From Lactococcus lactis (lineage in GTDB: Bacteria > Bacillota > Bacilli > Lactobacillales > Streptococcaceae): DNA of 64,000 nucleotides. The stretch lies in contig NZ_CP118969.1 of the NCBI RefSeq assembly GCF_029023865.1, positions 868,001 to 932,000 on the forward strand, in the 5' to 3' direction. The notes beneath the pieces are model-generated. The model did not search any database, was not told the origin of the DNA, and worked only from the letters and a program-made list of their open reading frames with translations. The translations under genes were made by a program, and so were the position numbers. Of this stretch, positions 45,178-54,698 are shown piece after piece. Each line of letters starts with the position of its first letter. The stretch's first letter is position 1.

Positions 45178-46284
45178 GTGATAAAGAATACAAAGCAAAC
45201 AATTGGTATTATTGGTGGAGGTCAGCTTGGACAGATGATGGCAATTGCTGCTCAATACATGGGACATAAAGTCATTACACTTGACCCAAATCCAAACTGT
45301 TCTGCGGCAAAAGTATCTGATGAACTGATTGTTGCACCTTATGATGACGTTGACAATTTATTAAGACTCGCCTATGCTTGTGACGTCATTACTTATGAGT
45401 TTGAAAATGTATCAGCAAAAGCTTTGCACGAAATTGAAGGCTGTGTAAGGATTCCTCAAGGAATACGTCTGTTAGAGATTACGCAAAACCGTCGCTTTGA
45501 AAAAGAATTTTTGACCAACGAAGCTAAAGTTAATGTTGCACCTTGGCAACTCGTAGATTCAGCGGAAAAACTCCCAGAAACAGTAACTAGAAAACAAGTT
45601 TTAAAAACAACAACTGGAGGCTATGACGGTCATGGACAAGTGGTTTTAAATGCTGATAAAGACTTGTCAGCTGCAAAATCACTGACAGAACTTTCAGAAT
45701 GTGTTTTAGAAGATTTTATTTCTTTTGAACGTGAAATTTCTGTTATTATTAGTGGAAATGGTCACGAATATGTGGTTTTTCCTCTAGCTGAAAACGAACA
45801 TAGAGAAAACATCTTACATCAAACGATTTCTCCGGCTCGTATATCTGCTGAAATTACAGAGAATGCTTATAAAATTGCGACCTCAATTGCGGAAAAATTA
45901 GAGCTATCTGGCGTGCTTTGTGTGGAAATGTTCTTAACAGCAGATGGTCAAATCTATGTCAATGAACTAGCTCCAAGACCACATAATAGTGGCCACTTTA
46001 CAATTGAAGCTTGTGATTTCAACCAATTTGATTTGCATATTAAAGGGATTTTAGGAGAAGACCTACCAGAACCTAAACTTTTGAAACCTGCCATTATGTT
46101 GAACGTTTTAGGGCAACACGTTGAGGCAGTTAAGAAACTTAATCATGAGCATGCCGATTGGCATCAACATGATTATGGAAAAGCAGATGCTAAACATAAC
46201 CGAAAAATGGGACATGTGACAATCTTAACAAATGATTTTGACCAAACGATTAATGAAATTAAAGCAACTAAAATTTGGGATTAA
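45178..46284 (+). CDS. purK: 5-(carboxyamino)imidazole ribonucleotide synthase
   Basis: 368 residues, ATP-grasp: IGIIGGGQLGQMMAIAAQ start, TTTGGYDGHGQVVL near 142, and EMFLTADGQIYVNELAPRPHNSGH near 250. Carboxylates AIR with ATP and bicarbonate. GTG start with AGGAAG upstream. Last gene of the purD operon. Confidence 0.95.
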   Translation: MIKNTKQTIGIIGGGQLGQMMAIAAQYMGHKVITLDPNPNCSAAKVSDELIVAPYDDVDNLLRLAYACDVITYEFENVSAKALHEIEGCVRIPQGIRLLEITQNRRFEKEFLTNEAKVNVAPWQLVDSAEKLPETVTRKQVLKTTTGGYDGHGQVVLNADKDLSAAKSLTELSECVLEDFISFEREISVIISGNGHEYVVFPLAENEHRENILHQTISPARISAEITENAYKIATSIAEKLELSGVLCVEMFLTADGQIYVNELAPRPHNSGHFTIEACDFNQFDLHIKGILGEDLPEPKLLKPAIMLNVLGQHVEAVKKLNHEHADWHQHDYGKADAKHNRKMGHVTILTNDFDQTINEIKATKIWD

Positions 46285-46285
46285 T

Positions 46286-46319
46286 AAAAAATACTTGGTA
46301 AAAGCCAAGTATTTTTTTT
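46286..46319 (+). terminator. terminator of purD-E-K
   Basis: AAAAAATACTTGG, TAAAAG, CCAAGTATTTTTTTT. Confidence 0.88.
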
Positions 46320-46391
46320 ATTTGATTTAGGTATGATAAAATGACAACATTTCCCCTGAAAAATAGAACAAAACAGTAAGATAAGATTCTT

Positions 46392-46405
46392 AGAAAGCGA
46401 TATCA
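46392..46405 (+). promoter_or_regulatory. cre-like site downstream of xylR
   Basis: AGAAAGCGATATCA, 12 of 14 to the cre consensus; nearly the same 18 bases recur before xylT (55398). Its place after xylR has no obvious promoter to control. Confidence 0.35.
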
Positions 46406-46428
46406 TTAACTTGTTAAAAATAAAGAGT

Positions 46429-47388
46429 CTAAAAATGACTACTTGTTTTTTCAAAGTTTTTTTCTAAATAATATTGCAGAATATCAAAAGAGCCTCTATC
46501 AGAATAAAAAACTTGATTATCAATTTTATCTTGATTGAAAGTCATGTAGTTGAGATTTGGAAAGAGTACACTATTTTTTCTAAATTCTTTCGGTAGAACA
46601 CCATAAGATTTAACGAAAGCGGTGTTGAGCGTTCTGATATCTGAGAAACCACACATGTAAGCAATATTTAATAAATTATCTTTAGAAGAAGAAAGTAATG
46701 TTCTTGCTTTTTCAGAACGAATCTTATTTAAATACTCGTTGAAATTAATCCCAAAATTACTTTTAAAGAAATGGGAAAAATACGTTCTGGAAAGTCCTTC
46801 ATGCGAAGCAATCATTTCTAAAGAAATTTTATGGTCGTAGTTTTCATGAATGTAAGAAGAAATTCTTTCCATTCGCTCTTGGAGATCCATTAATTTATTT
46901 TGTTCAGAACTGCTTAAAATACTGTATTCAGAAATACTTAATAAGCGATCTAATAAAAGGGAAGTGTATCCGTGAGTACGCAAGGAATTATTCTTATCAT
47001 CAGCAAAATAACTTAAAGCCGCTTGTAAGAGTAATTTTAAAGTTTCAGGTTGATTTTTTAGATTGAAAGGATGGCTTTCAAAATAAATTTTATCAAGCTG
47101 AGGGAAGATAATTTTAAAAATTTCTGATGAAAACTGTAGAATCAAAAGTTTCATAGAGTCGCTTGAAGATAGTTCGTGAACTTGGCAACTATTAAAGATA
47201 ATTGCCTGTCCAGCTTTGATTTCAAAGCATTGCTCTTGTGTTATTACCTGACCAGCCCCTTCTAAGACAAAAGCTAATTCAATGTCAAAATGAAGGTGAG
47301 GTTTTCTGTAAGTAATATCGACAAGTAGAAAATTAAGATTATTTATTTTTGAGTGATAAATATTCTCTAATTCGTTTTTCATGTTCAT
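46429..47388 (-). CDS. xylR: AraC-family regulator of xylose genes
   Basis: 319 residues. N-terminal cupin-like sugar-binding domain (HLHFDIELAFVLEGAGQVITQ, IKAGQAIIFNSCQVHEL), C-terminal pair of helix-turn-helix motifs (ISLEMIASHEGLSRTYFSHFFKSNFG, LLNIAYMCGFSDIRTLNTAF). It is divergent from xylA, matching the known lactococcal xylose activator. ATG 47388 follows AGGAGAGA. The 35-residue tail after the second motif is longer than usual. Confidence 0.9.
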   Translation of the reverse strand: MNMKNELENIYHSKINNLNFLLVDITYRKPHLHFDIELAFVLEGAGQVITQEQCFEIKAGQAIIFNSCQVHELSSSDSMKLLILQFSSEIFKIIFPQLDKIYFESHPFNLKNQPETLKLLLQAALSYFADDKNNSLRTHGYTSLLLDRLLSISEYSILSSSEQNKLMDLQERMERISSYIHENYDHKISLEMIASHEGLSRTYFSHFFKSNFGINFNEYLNKIRSEKARTLLSSSKDNLLNIAYMCGFSDIRTLNTAFVKSYGVLPKEFRKNSVLFPNLNYMTFNQDKIDNQVFYSDRGSFDILQYYLEKNFEKTSSHF

Positions 47389-47492
47389 TCTCTCCTAATC
47401 ACTATTATTATGACATATATTACAAGAAATGTATAGTAGTAATTACGAGTTTGAAAATAATATTAATATCATAAAGAGGAGGAGCTATAAAA

Positions 47493-48812
47493 ATGGCTTA
47501 CTTTAACGACATCGCACCTATCAAATACGAAGGTACAAAAACTAAAAATATGTTTGCCTTTCGCCATTATAATCCAGAAGAAGTAGTTGCTGGTAAAACA
47601 ATGGAAGAACAACTTCATTTTGCCCTTGCATTTTGGCATACAATTACAATGGATGGGTCAGATCCCTTTGGGGGAGCAACAATGGAACGTCCTTGGGATT
47701 TGGAAGGTGGTTCTGAACTTGACCGTGCTCACCGTCGAGTAGATGCTTTCTTTGAAATTGCTGAAAAATTAGGTGTTAAATATTATTGTTTCCATGATAT
47801 TGATATTGTACCTACTGGAAATTCTTTGAAAGAATTTTATGCTAATTTGGACGAAATTACTGACCACCTTCTTGAAAAACAAAAAGCAACAGGGATTAAA
47901 TTACTTTGGAATACAGCAAACATGTTTTCAAATCCCCGCTATATGAATGGTGTTTCAACTTCTAACCGTGCTGAAGTCTTTGCTTATGGTGCTGCACAAG
48001 TTAAAAAAGGTCTTGAACTTTCTAAAAAACTTGGTGGCGAAAATTATGTCTTCTGGGGTGGTCGTGAAGGTTATGAATCACTTTTGAACACAGATATGGG
48101 TCTTGAAATGGACCACATGGCAAAATTCTTCCATTTGGCAATTGATTATGCAAAATCAATCAACCACTTGCCTATTTTCTTGATTGAACCAAAACCAAAA
48201 GAACCAATGACTCACCAATATGATTTTGACGCAGCAACAGCTCTTGCTTTCTTGCAAAAATATGACTTGGACAAATACTTCAAACTCAATCTTGAAACAA
48301 ATCATGCTTGGCTGGCTGGGCACACTTTTGAACACGAATTAAATACTGCACGTACTTTCAATGCTTTGGGTTCTATTGATGCCAATCAAGGAAATTACTT
48401 GCTTGGTTGGGATACAGATGAATTCCCAACACTTGTTATTGATATCACACTTGCGATGCACCAAATTCTTTTGAACGGTGGACTTGGCAAAGGTGGAATT
48501 AACTTTGATGCGAAAGTACGTCGTACAAGTTTCAAAGCAGAGGATTTAATTCTTGCTCATATTGCAGGGATGGATACTTATGCGCGTGCTTTGAAAGGTG
48601 CAGCAGCAATCATTGAAGATAAATTCTTGTCTGATATTGTTGACGAACGTTATAGTTCATACAAAAATACAGAAGTTGGTCAATCCATTGAAAATGGAAC
48701 AGCAACTTTTGAAAGTCTTGCCGCATTTGCACTTGAACATGGTGACGATATTGAACTTGATTCTAATCACTTGGAATACATCAAATCAGTATTGAATGAC
48801 TATCTTGTTTAA
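47493..48812 (+). CDS. xylA: xylose isomerase
   Basis: 439 residues. Interconverts D-xylose and D-xylulose with two divalent metals. Active-site segments: YYCFHDIDIVP (catalytic His near 102), NYVFWGGREGYESLLNTD near 183, and FLIEPKPKEPMTHQYDFD near 230. Ribosome site GAGGAGG. First gene of xylA-B-M-xynT-xynB-xylX. Confidence 0.96.
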   Translation: MAYFNDIAPIKYEGTKTKNMFAFRHYNPEEVVAGKTMEEQLHFALAFWHTITMDGSDPFGGATMERPWDLEGGSELDRAHRRVDAFFEIAEKLGVKYYCFHDIDIVPTGNSLKEFYANLDEITDHLLEKQKATGIKLLWNTANMFSNPRYMNGVSTSNRAEVFAYGAAQVKKGLELSKKLGGENYVFWGGREGYESLLNTDMGLEMDHMAKFFHLAIDYAKSINHLPIFLIEPKPKEPMTHQYDFDAATALAFLQKYDLDKYFKLNLETNHAWLAGHTFEHELNTARTFNALGSIDANQGNYLLGWDTDEFPTLVIDITLAMHQILLNGGLGKGGINFDAKVRRTSFKAEDLILAHIAGMDTYARALKGAAAIIEDKFLSDIVDERYSSYKNTEVGQSIENGTATFESLAAFALEHGDDIELDSNHLEYIKSVLNDYLV

Positions 48813-48824
48813 AATTTAGAACTT

Positions 48825-48863
48825 AAAAGAGGGCGAGGAATTCCTCCTCGTCCTTCTCTTTTA
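48825..48863 (+). terminator. GC-rich intercistronic hairpin between xylA and xylB
   Basis: AAAAGAGGGCGAGGA pairs, with bulges, to TCCTCGTCCTTCTCTTTT. It may attenuate transcription or stabilise xylA mRNA. Confidence 0.6.
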
Positions 48864-48878
48864 TTATGAGGAATAATA

Positions 48879-50384
48879 ATGACTTACGTGTTAGGAATTG
48901 ACTTAGGAACATCAAGTCTTAAAGGAATTTTGATGGATGAAGTTGGTAATTTAATTACAACAAAATCTGCTGAATACCAAATTGATACGCCCAAACAAGG
49001 CTATTCTGAACAACGTCCAGAATATTGGATTGTGGCACTTGAATCAGTACTGACCGATTTGTCAGTAGAAATTTCAGATTTTGGTCAGCAACTTGCAGGC
49101 ATTAGTTTTTCGGGGCAAATGCATTCATTAGTCGTTTTAGATGACAATAATAAACCAGTTTATCCAGCAATTCTTTGGAATGATGTGAGAACAAGCAAAC
49201 AATGTCAAGAAATTACTGACAGACTTGGTCAGCGACTTTTAGAGATTACAAAAAATATTGCTCTTGAAGGATTTACCTTACCAAAAATTCTTTGGCTCCA
49301 AGAAAATGAACCAGAGGTTTGGTCAAGAGTAAAAAAAATAATGTTGCCAAAAGATTACTTGAGCCTTTGGCTGACAGGAAATATTTATACCGAATTTTCT
49401 GACGCAGCAGGAACTTTACTTTTAGATATTGAGAAAAAACAATGGTCAGAGGAAATTACTGACGCATTCAATATTGATAGGGGAATTCTACCTGAATTGA
49501 TTGAATCCACTGACCGAACAGGATTTGTCAAAGCAGAAATAGCTGAACGCTATAAACTGACAAATGAAGTAAAAGTATTTGCTGGTGGAGCCGATAATGC
49601 TGCCGCCGCTCTGGGTGTTGGTTTAATCAATGAAGAAGTGGGCTTGATTTCAATGGGAACCTCCGGAGTCGTTTCCGCTTATGAACCTAAAATTGCAGAT
49701 TATAAAGGAAAACTTCATTTCTTTAATCACACGGTTCCGGGTGCTTATTACTCAATGGGAGTAACCTTGGCTGCCGGAAATTCTTTAAACTGGTATAAGG
49801 AAACTTTTGGAAAAGGCTTGAGTTTCAATGAACTTTTGTCAGAAGTTTACACAGTTTCTCCTGGTTCAGAAGGATTGCTCTTTACGCCATATATTGTAGG
49901 TGAAAGAACACCACATTTTGATTCAAAAATTCGCGGAAGTTTTATAGGAATTTCTGCTCATCATGAACAAAAACATTTTTCAAGAGCAGTGCTTGAAGGA
50001 ATTACCTTTTCATTGCGTGATTCTAAAGATATCATGGAAAAAACGAAAAACAAGAAGTTTAAACGTTTGATTTCCGTAGGTGGGGGTGCGCAAAATCCCG
50101 ACATTATGCAAATGCAAGCAGATATTTTTAATTCTGAAATGATTCGCTTAACGGTTGAGCAGGGACCGGGACTTGGTGCTTGTATGATTGCTGCTTTTGG
50201 TTGCGGACTTTTTGATAGCTTAGAAGCGGTCACTAAAGCTTTTGTTCATTACAAGGAAGCCAGTTTCATACCAAATCCAAAAAATGTAGCACGTTATGAG
50301 CAAATTTATCAAATTTGGAAACAAGTTTATAAAAATACCTCTGAAATTTCTCATCAATTAGTAGAATTCAATGACGAAGGTTAA
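48879..50384 (+). CDS. xylB: xylulokinase
   Basis: 501 residues, FGGY kinase. LGIDLGTSSLKGILMD phosphate loop at 4-19, ISFSGQMHSLVVLD near 82, GGADNAAAALGVG, and GVTLAAGNSLNWY; Asp in GGADN is the likely base. Phosphorylates D-xylulose to the 5-phosphate. Only two bases separate it from xylM. Several ACTGAC copies lie in the gene. Confidence 0.95.
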   Translation: MTYVLGIDLGTSSLKGILMDEVGNLITTKSAEYQIDTPKQGYSEQRPEYWIVALESVLTDLSVEISDFGQQLAGISFSGQMHSLVVLDDNNKPVYPAILWNDVRTSKQCQEITDRLGQRLLEITKNIALEGFTLPKILWLQENEPEVWSRVKKIMLPKDYLSLWLTGNIYTEFSDAAGTLLLDIEKKQWSEEITDAFNIDRGILPELIESTDRTGFVKAEIAERYKLTNEVKVFAGGADNAAAALGVGLINEEVGLISMGTSGVVSAYEPKIADYKGKLHFFNHTVPGAYYSMGVTLAAGNSLNWYKETFGKGLSFNELLSEVYTVSPGSEGLLFTPYIVGERTPHFDSKIRGSFIGISAHHEQKHFSRAVLEGITFSLRDSKDIMEKTKNKKFKRLISVGGGAQNPDIMQMQADIFNSEMIRLTVEQGPGLGACMIAAFGCGLFDSLEAVTKAFVHYKEASFIPNPKNVARYEQIYQIWKQVYKNTSEISHQLVEFNDEG

Positions 50385-50386
50385 TT

Positions 50387-51391
50387 ATGACATTTACCAT
50401 TTCCAAAGAATCTTTGCCTTTTAGAGCTGACAAATCAATTAGTCAGATTACATTATCAAATGAACGACTCACCATCGTTGTCCATGATTATGGAGCAAGA
50501 GTCCATCAACTCCTCACTCCTGACAAAAATGGAACATTTGAAAATATTCTTTTATCCAAAAACAATTCCGAAACCTATGCAAATGATGGAGGATATTATG
50601 GTGTAATTTGCGGTCCAGTTGCCGGGCGTATTTCAGGTGCTACTTATGATTCTGTCAGTTTAGAGGCAAATGAAGGAAAAAATAATTTACATTCAGGAAG
50701 CCATGGCTGGGAAAGACAATTTTGGTCTTATGAAACTTTTGAAACAGCATCATCTCTTGGCATTAAACTAAGTTTAAGAGATGAGGAGTCCAGTTTTCCA
50801 GGTCAAATCCAAGCAGAAGTCACTTATAAATTAACTGACAATAAGTTAGAAGTGACAATATCAGGTCTGTCAGTAACTGACACAGTCTTTAATCCGGCTT
50901 GGCATCCTTATTTTAATCTGTCAGCAGAATTATCAACGACTCATGAGCATTTCATTCAAGCAAATGTTGACTTTCTAGTTGAAACCAATCAAGAGAATAT
51001 ACCAACTGGTCGTCTTCTAACTGTTGACGACAGTTCTTATTCAATTAAAGAAAGCGTTTCAATCAAAAAGCTTTTAAAAGATAATCCCGAAGGACTAGAT
51101 GATTGCTTTGTTTTTAATCCCAAAGGAGATAAAAGTTTAATGCTTTATGACCCTTTATCTGGTCGGAAACTAGTAGCTCAAACTGATAGACAAGCGGTCG
51201 TGATTTACACAGCCACAAATCCAGAAATAGAGTCAATGATTAATGGCAGACCAATGTCCAAAAATCGCGGAATTGCTATTGAATTTCAAGAAATACCTGA
51301 CCTTGTTCATCATCCTGAATGGGGAACGATTGAGCTTAAAGCAGGTCAAAAAAAGACTTTTATAACAGAATATCTATTTACAACGAATTAA
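50387..51391 (+). CDS. xylM: aldose 1-epimerase (xylose mutarotase)
   Basis: 334 residues, GalM fold: GARVHQLLTPDKNG, VICGPVAGRISGATY, NLHSGSHGWERQFW (with one catalytic His), NPAWHPYFNLS (second His), and IEFQEIPDLVHHPEWG (acidic residue). Interconverts xylose anomers before isomerisation. Starts two bases after xylB with GAAGG as site, so coupled. Confidence 0.9.
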   Translation: MTFTISKESLPFRADKSISQITLSNERLTIVVHDYGARVHQLLTPDKNGTFENILLSKNNSETYANDGGYYGVICGPVAGRISGATYDSVSLEANEGKNNLHSGSHGWERQFWSYETFETASSLGIKLSLRDEESSFPGQIQAEVTYKLTDNKLEVTISGLSVTDTVFNPAWHPYFNLSAELSTTHEHFIQANVDFLVETNQENIPTGRLLTVDDSSYSIKESVSIKKLLKDNPEGLDDCFVFNPKGDKSLMLYDPLSGRKLVAQTDRQAVVIYTATNPEIESMINGRPMSKNRGIAIEFQEIPDLVHHPEWGTIELKAGQKKTFITEYLFTTN

Positions 51392-51464
51392 AATTTACTG
51401 ACAGACTCATCAGTAAATCAGTAAAAATAATTTTAATAAAATAATAGGAGGAATGTATTCGAAA

Positions 51465-52307
51465 ATGAGTAATGAAATCAAACAAGTTCAACATGATGAA
51501 TATCATGAATTAACGCTTGGAGAACGTATTGGTTATGGAATGGGGGATTTTGCACAAAACCTTGTCTTTGGGACTGTTGGTGGCTTTTTAGCACTTTATA
51601 TGACGACAGTCAATGCGATTGGTACTGCAACAGCCGGTTTTATTTTTCTGTTTGTCCGAATTATTAATGTATTTTGGGACCCAATGGTTGGGACTTTTAT
51701 TGATAAAAGAACATCAAAAGCAGGAAAATATCGTCCTTGGCTTTTAAGAGCAGGTATTCCTCTAGTGATTTTAGCTGCCTTACTTTTTGCACCTCTACCA
51801 GGTGTTAAAGGGTCTGTTCCCTTTGCTTTTATCGTTTATTTTGCCTTAGACTTAGTATATTCAGTTGTTAATATTCCTTATGGTTCACTTAATGCATCAT
51901 TAACTCGTAATCCGGAATCCGTTGATAAGCTGACAAGTACACGGATGATGTTGGCAAATGGAGCCAATCTCCTAGTCTATACCCTCTTTCCAATGTTTGT
52001 CCAAATGGCAGCACCGAAAGGAAGAAGTCTTAAAGATACTGGATTATTTGGCCTTAAACTTCATATGGGGAATTATACTGACCCTTCAGTGGGACATGCT
52101 TGGTTTGGAGTTTACTCAGTTTATATGATTATTGGTGCAATAGCTTTATTCCTATGTTATAAATTGACCAAAGAACGTGTGGTTGCAACAGCAGAACAAT
52201 CGGCAGAAGTTAAAACAACTGACCTCTTCCTTGAATTAAAGAACAATCGTCCACTTGTGATTCTAGGGATTTTCTTCATGTTAGCTTTTACTTTCATGTT
52301 TTTATGA
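51465..52307 (+). pseudogene. xynT: GPH-family xyloside symporter, N-terminal part (frameshifted)
   Basis: About 280 residues up to TGA 52305, covering roughly seven membrane helices: LGERIGYGMGDFAQNLVFG, FVRIINVFWDPMVGTFIDKRTSKAGKYRPWLL (the GPH signature) and PYGSLNASLTRNPE. Homologues are about 490 residues; the rest follows in the -1 frame from 52304. ATG 51465 gives the expected MSNEIKQ start, 13 bases from AGGAGG; ATG 51453 is too close to it. The break is in TTTTTATGA: a sixth T would restore FMFFMNTVNGFF. Cation-coupled xyloside import is likely reduced or lost. Confidence 0.8.
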
Positions 52308-52936
52308 ATACTGTAAATGGTTTCTTTAATCAATTTGTTGTTGGACATTCAGAATGGATGGGAGCCATTGGCCTCATTGCTTCAATTCCAGGAATTGTTT
52401 TCCCAATCTTTTGGCCTCGTTTAAAGAAAATTTTCGGTAAAAAAGGTTTCTTTCATCTTTTTATCGGAATGTTCATTGTTGGAGAAATTTTGACATATAT
52501 TTGGTCCCTTAATGGAATGCATGATGCCCTCTGGTTAGCTTATGTTGCAACCTTTATTAAACAATGGGGCTTAACTTCAGCAACAGGATTCATGTGGGCA
52601 TTAGTTCCTGAAGTTGTCGCTTATGGAGAACTCAAATCGGGTAAAAGAAATGCTGCGATTATTAACGCAATCATGGGACTTTTCTTCAAAATTGGTTTTA
52701 CATTAGGTGGAGCGATTCCACTTTGGTTCTTAGCAGCTTATGGTTTCAATGAGACAGCAGCACATCAACATGCTAATGCCTTAGCTGGTATAAATCTCAC
52801 AGCAATTTGGATTCCAGCCGTTCTTGCTCTTGTATCAATGATTATTATGCAACTCTATCCAATTTCTGATAAGGATGTAGCAGAGATTAATCAACAGCTT
52901 GATGAAAAACGTGCTCAACTTAAGGAAGCGGAATAA
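52304..52936 (+). pseudogene. xynT: GPH-family xyloside symporter, C-terminal part
   Basis: 210 residues holding the last five helices (WMGAIGLIASIPGIVFPIFW, MWALVPEVVAYGELKSGKRNAAIINAI, AIWIPAVLALVSMIIMQLYPI) and the usual basic/acidic tail. Its ATG overlaps the stop of the first half (ATGA), so coupled restart could make it as a separate polypeptide. No independent ribosome site. Confidence 0.78.
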
Positions 52937-52960
52937 TTTATATTAAAAGGAGACAAAATC

Positions 52961-54640
52961 ATGTCACTTATTCAAAACCCAATTCTTACCGGCTTTAATG
53001 CAGACCCAAGCATTATTCGCGTAGAAGATACTTATTACATCGCGAACTCCACTTTTGAATGGTTCCCCGGTGTTCGTTTACATGAATCAAAAGATTTAGA
53101 ACATTGGAACCTACTTCCAAGTCCATTGTCAACAATCACTTTGTTGGATATGAGAGGAAACTCAGCTTCAGGTGGGATCTGGGCCCCTGATTTATCTTAT
53201 GCGGATGGTAAATTTTGGCTTGTTTATACAGATGTTAAGGTTGTCAATGGTGCTTTCAAAGATATGACCAATTATTTAACAACAGCTACAGACATCAAAG
53301 GACCATGGACAGACCCAATCAAGCTCAATGGTCTTGGCTTTGACGCTTCACTTTTCCATGATAAAGACGGACGGAAATACTTAGTTCAACAAACATGGGA
53401 TCATCGTGAATACAAGCATCCATTTGACGGAATCACATTGACTGAGTTTGATGTGACAACAATGAAACTACAACCTAAAACAGCTAAAACGATTTACAAT
53501 GGTACAAATGTTAAATTGGTTGAAGGTCCACACCTCTACCAAATTAATGATTATTATTATCTTTTTGCGGCTCAAGGTGGAACAGTCTTTACACACCAAG
53601 AAGTCGTGGCTCGCTCTAAAACATTGGATACTTTATCTTTTGAAACTGAACCCGGCGATCCATTTATTACAAACTTCGATACTCCTGATAATTATATTCA
53701 AAAGCAAGGACACGGAGGTCTTGTATCTACACCCAAAGGTGAGTGGTATTATGCTTCCTTATGCGCTCGACCATGGAATCATAAAAATGAATCAAGCACA
53801 GACCCTCGTGGCTGGAGCTCTTTAGGTCGTGAAACTTCTATCCAAAAAGTGGAATGGGACGAAGAAGGTTGGCCACGTATTGTTGGTGGTCATGGTGGGA
53901 CAACTTTTGTTGAAGTACCAAAAGATGCAATTCAAACTAATGCACCTGCTGACCACAGTCAAAAAGACGATTTTGCAAGTTCTACTTTGGATATTAACTG
54001 GAATACATTGCGTGTCCCATTTACTGAGAAAATGGGTTCAGTTGGAAATGGCAAGTTAACATTAATTGGTCAGGGCTCTTTGGCAAATAATTTTGATTTA
54101 TCTTTGATTGCTAGACGTTGGCAAGCTTTCTATTTTGACGCAGAAGTCAAAGTAAAATTTGACCCATTTTCTTACCAACAAATGGCTGGATTAACCAACT
54201 ATTACAATGACCGTCATTGGTCCTTCGCTTTTATCACATGGAATGAAATCAATGGAGCTGTCATTGAAGTTGCTGAAAATAACAGAGGAAACTATACTTC
54301 TTATTTAAAAGATAATGCCATTAAAATTCCTGACAGAACTGAATATGTTTGGTTCCGCACTAAAGTCCGTAAAGAATCATATTCTTATGAATATAGTTTT
54401 GACGGCAAAAAATTCATAGAAATTCCTGTAGTCTTAGATGCGGCTGTCCTTTCAGATGATTATGTTTTACAAACTTATGGCGGATTCTTCACTGGAGCAT
54501 TTGTTGGGCTTGCTGCCGTTGATTATTCTGGATATGATAGAGTTGCAGAATTTTATAACTTTGACTATAAAGAATTAGGAGACAAGGTCTTACCAGACGG
54601 TTCTTATACTTGGAAAGCAAGTGAATCAAGATTTGATTAG
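52961..54640 (+). CDS. xynB: glycoside hydrolase family 43 beta-xylosidase
   Basis: 559 residues, no signal peptide, so acts on imported xylosides. Five-bladed propeller domain with catalytic base Asp15 (GFNADPSIIR), the modulating Asp in GFDASLFHD near 128, and acid Glu in VEGPHLYQIND near 187; a C-terminal beta-sandwich from about 330 as in GH43 subfamily 11 xylosidases. Start ATG 52961 follows AAAAGGAGA. Confidence 0.95.
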   Translation: MSLIQNPILTGFNADPSIIRVEDTYYIANSTFEWFPGVRLHESKDLEHWNLLPSPLSTITLLDMRGNSASGGIWAPDLSYADGKFWLVYTDVKVVNGAFKDMTNYLTTATDIKGPWTDPIKLNGLGFDASLFHDKDGRKYLVQQTWDHREYKHPFDGITLTEFDVTTMKLQPKTAKTIYNGTNVKLVEGPHLYQINDYYYLFAAQGGTVFTHQEVVARSKTLDTLSFETEPGDPFITNFDTPDNYIQKQGHGGLVSTPKGEWYYASLCARPWNHKNESSTDPRGWSSLGRETSIQKVEWDEEGWPRIVGGHGGTTFVEVPKDAIQTNAPADHSQKDDFASSTLDINWNTLRVPFTEKMGSVGNGKLTLIGQGSLANNFDLSLIARRWQAFYFDAEVKVKFDPFSYQQMAGLTNYYNDRHWSFAFITWNEINGAVIEVAENNRGNYTSYLKDNAIKIPDRTEYVWFRTKVRKESYSYEYSFDGKKFIEIPVVLDAAVLSDDYVLQTYGGFFTGAFVGLAAVDYSGYDRVAEFYNFDYKELGDKVLPDGSYTWKASESRFD

Positions 54641-54645
54641 TCTAC

Positions 54646-54681
54646 AATCCCTTACCTACATATTTGTAGTAAGGGATTTTT
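54646..54681 (+). terminator. terminator after xynB
   Basis: AATCCCTTAC with TAAGGGATTTTT, plus a nested CTACA/TGTAG stem; one read-through to xylX is possible because the T-run is short. Confidence 0.78.
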
Positions 54682-54698
54682 AGTAAAGGAAAAAGTCG

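Noticed and set aside
52291-52307. Programmed -1 frameshift in xynT
   Set aside because: The heptamer in frame is G TTT TTA; it lacks the X-XXY-YYZ pattern (a G precedes), and no pseudoknot or stem is seen right after it. A simple base loss explains it better.
53499-53825. 108-residue plus-strand open frame
   Set aside because: Alternative frame inside xynB with low-complexity hydrophobic content and no ribosome site.
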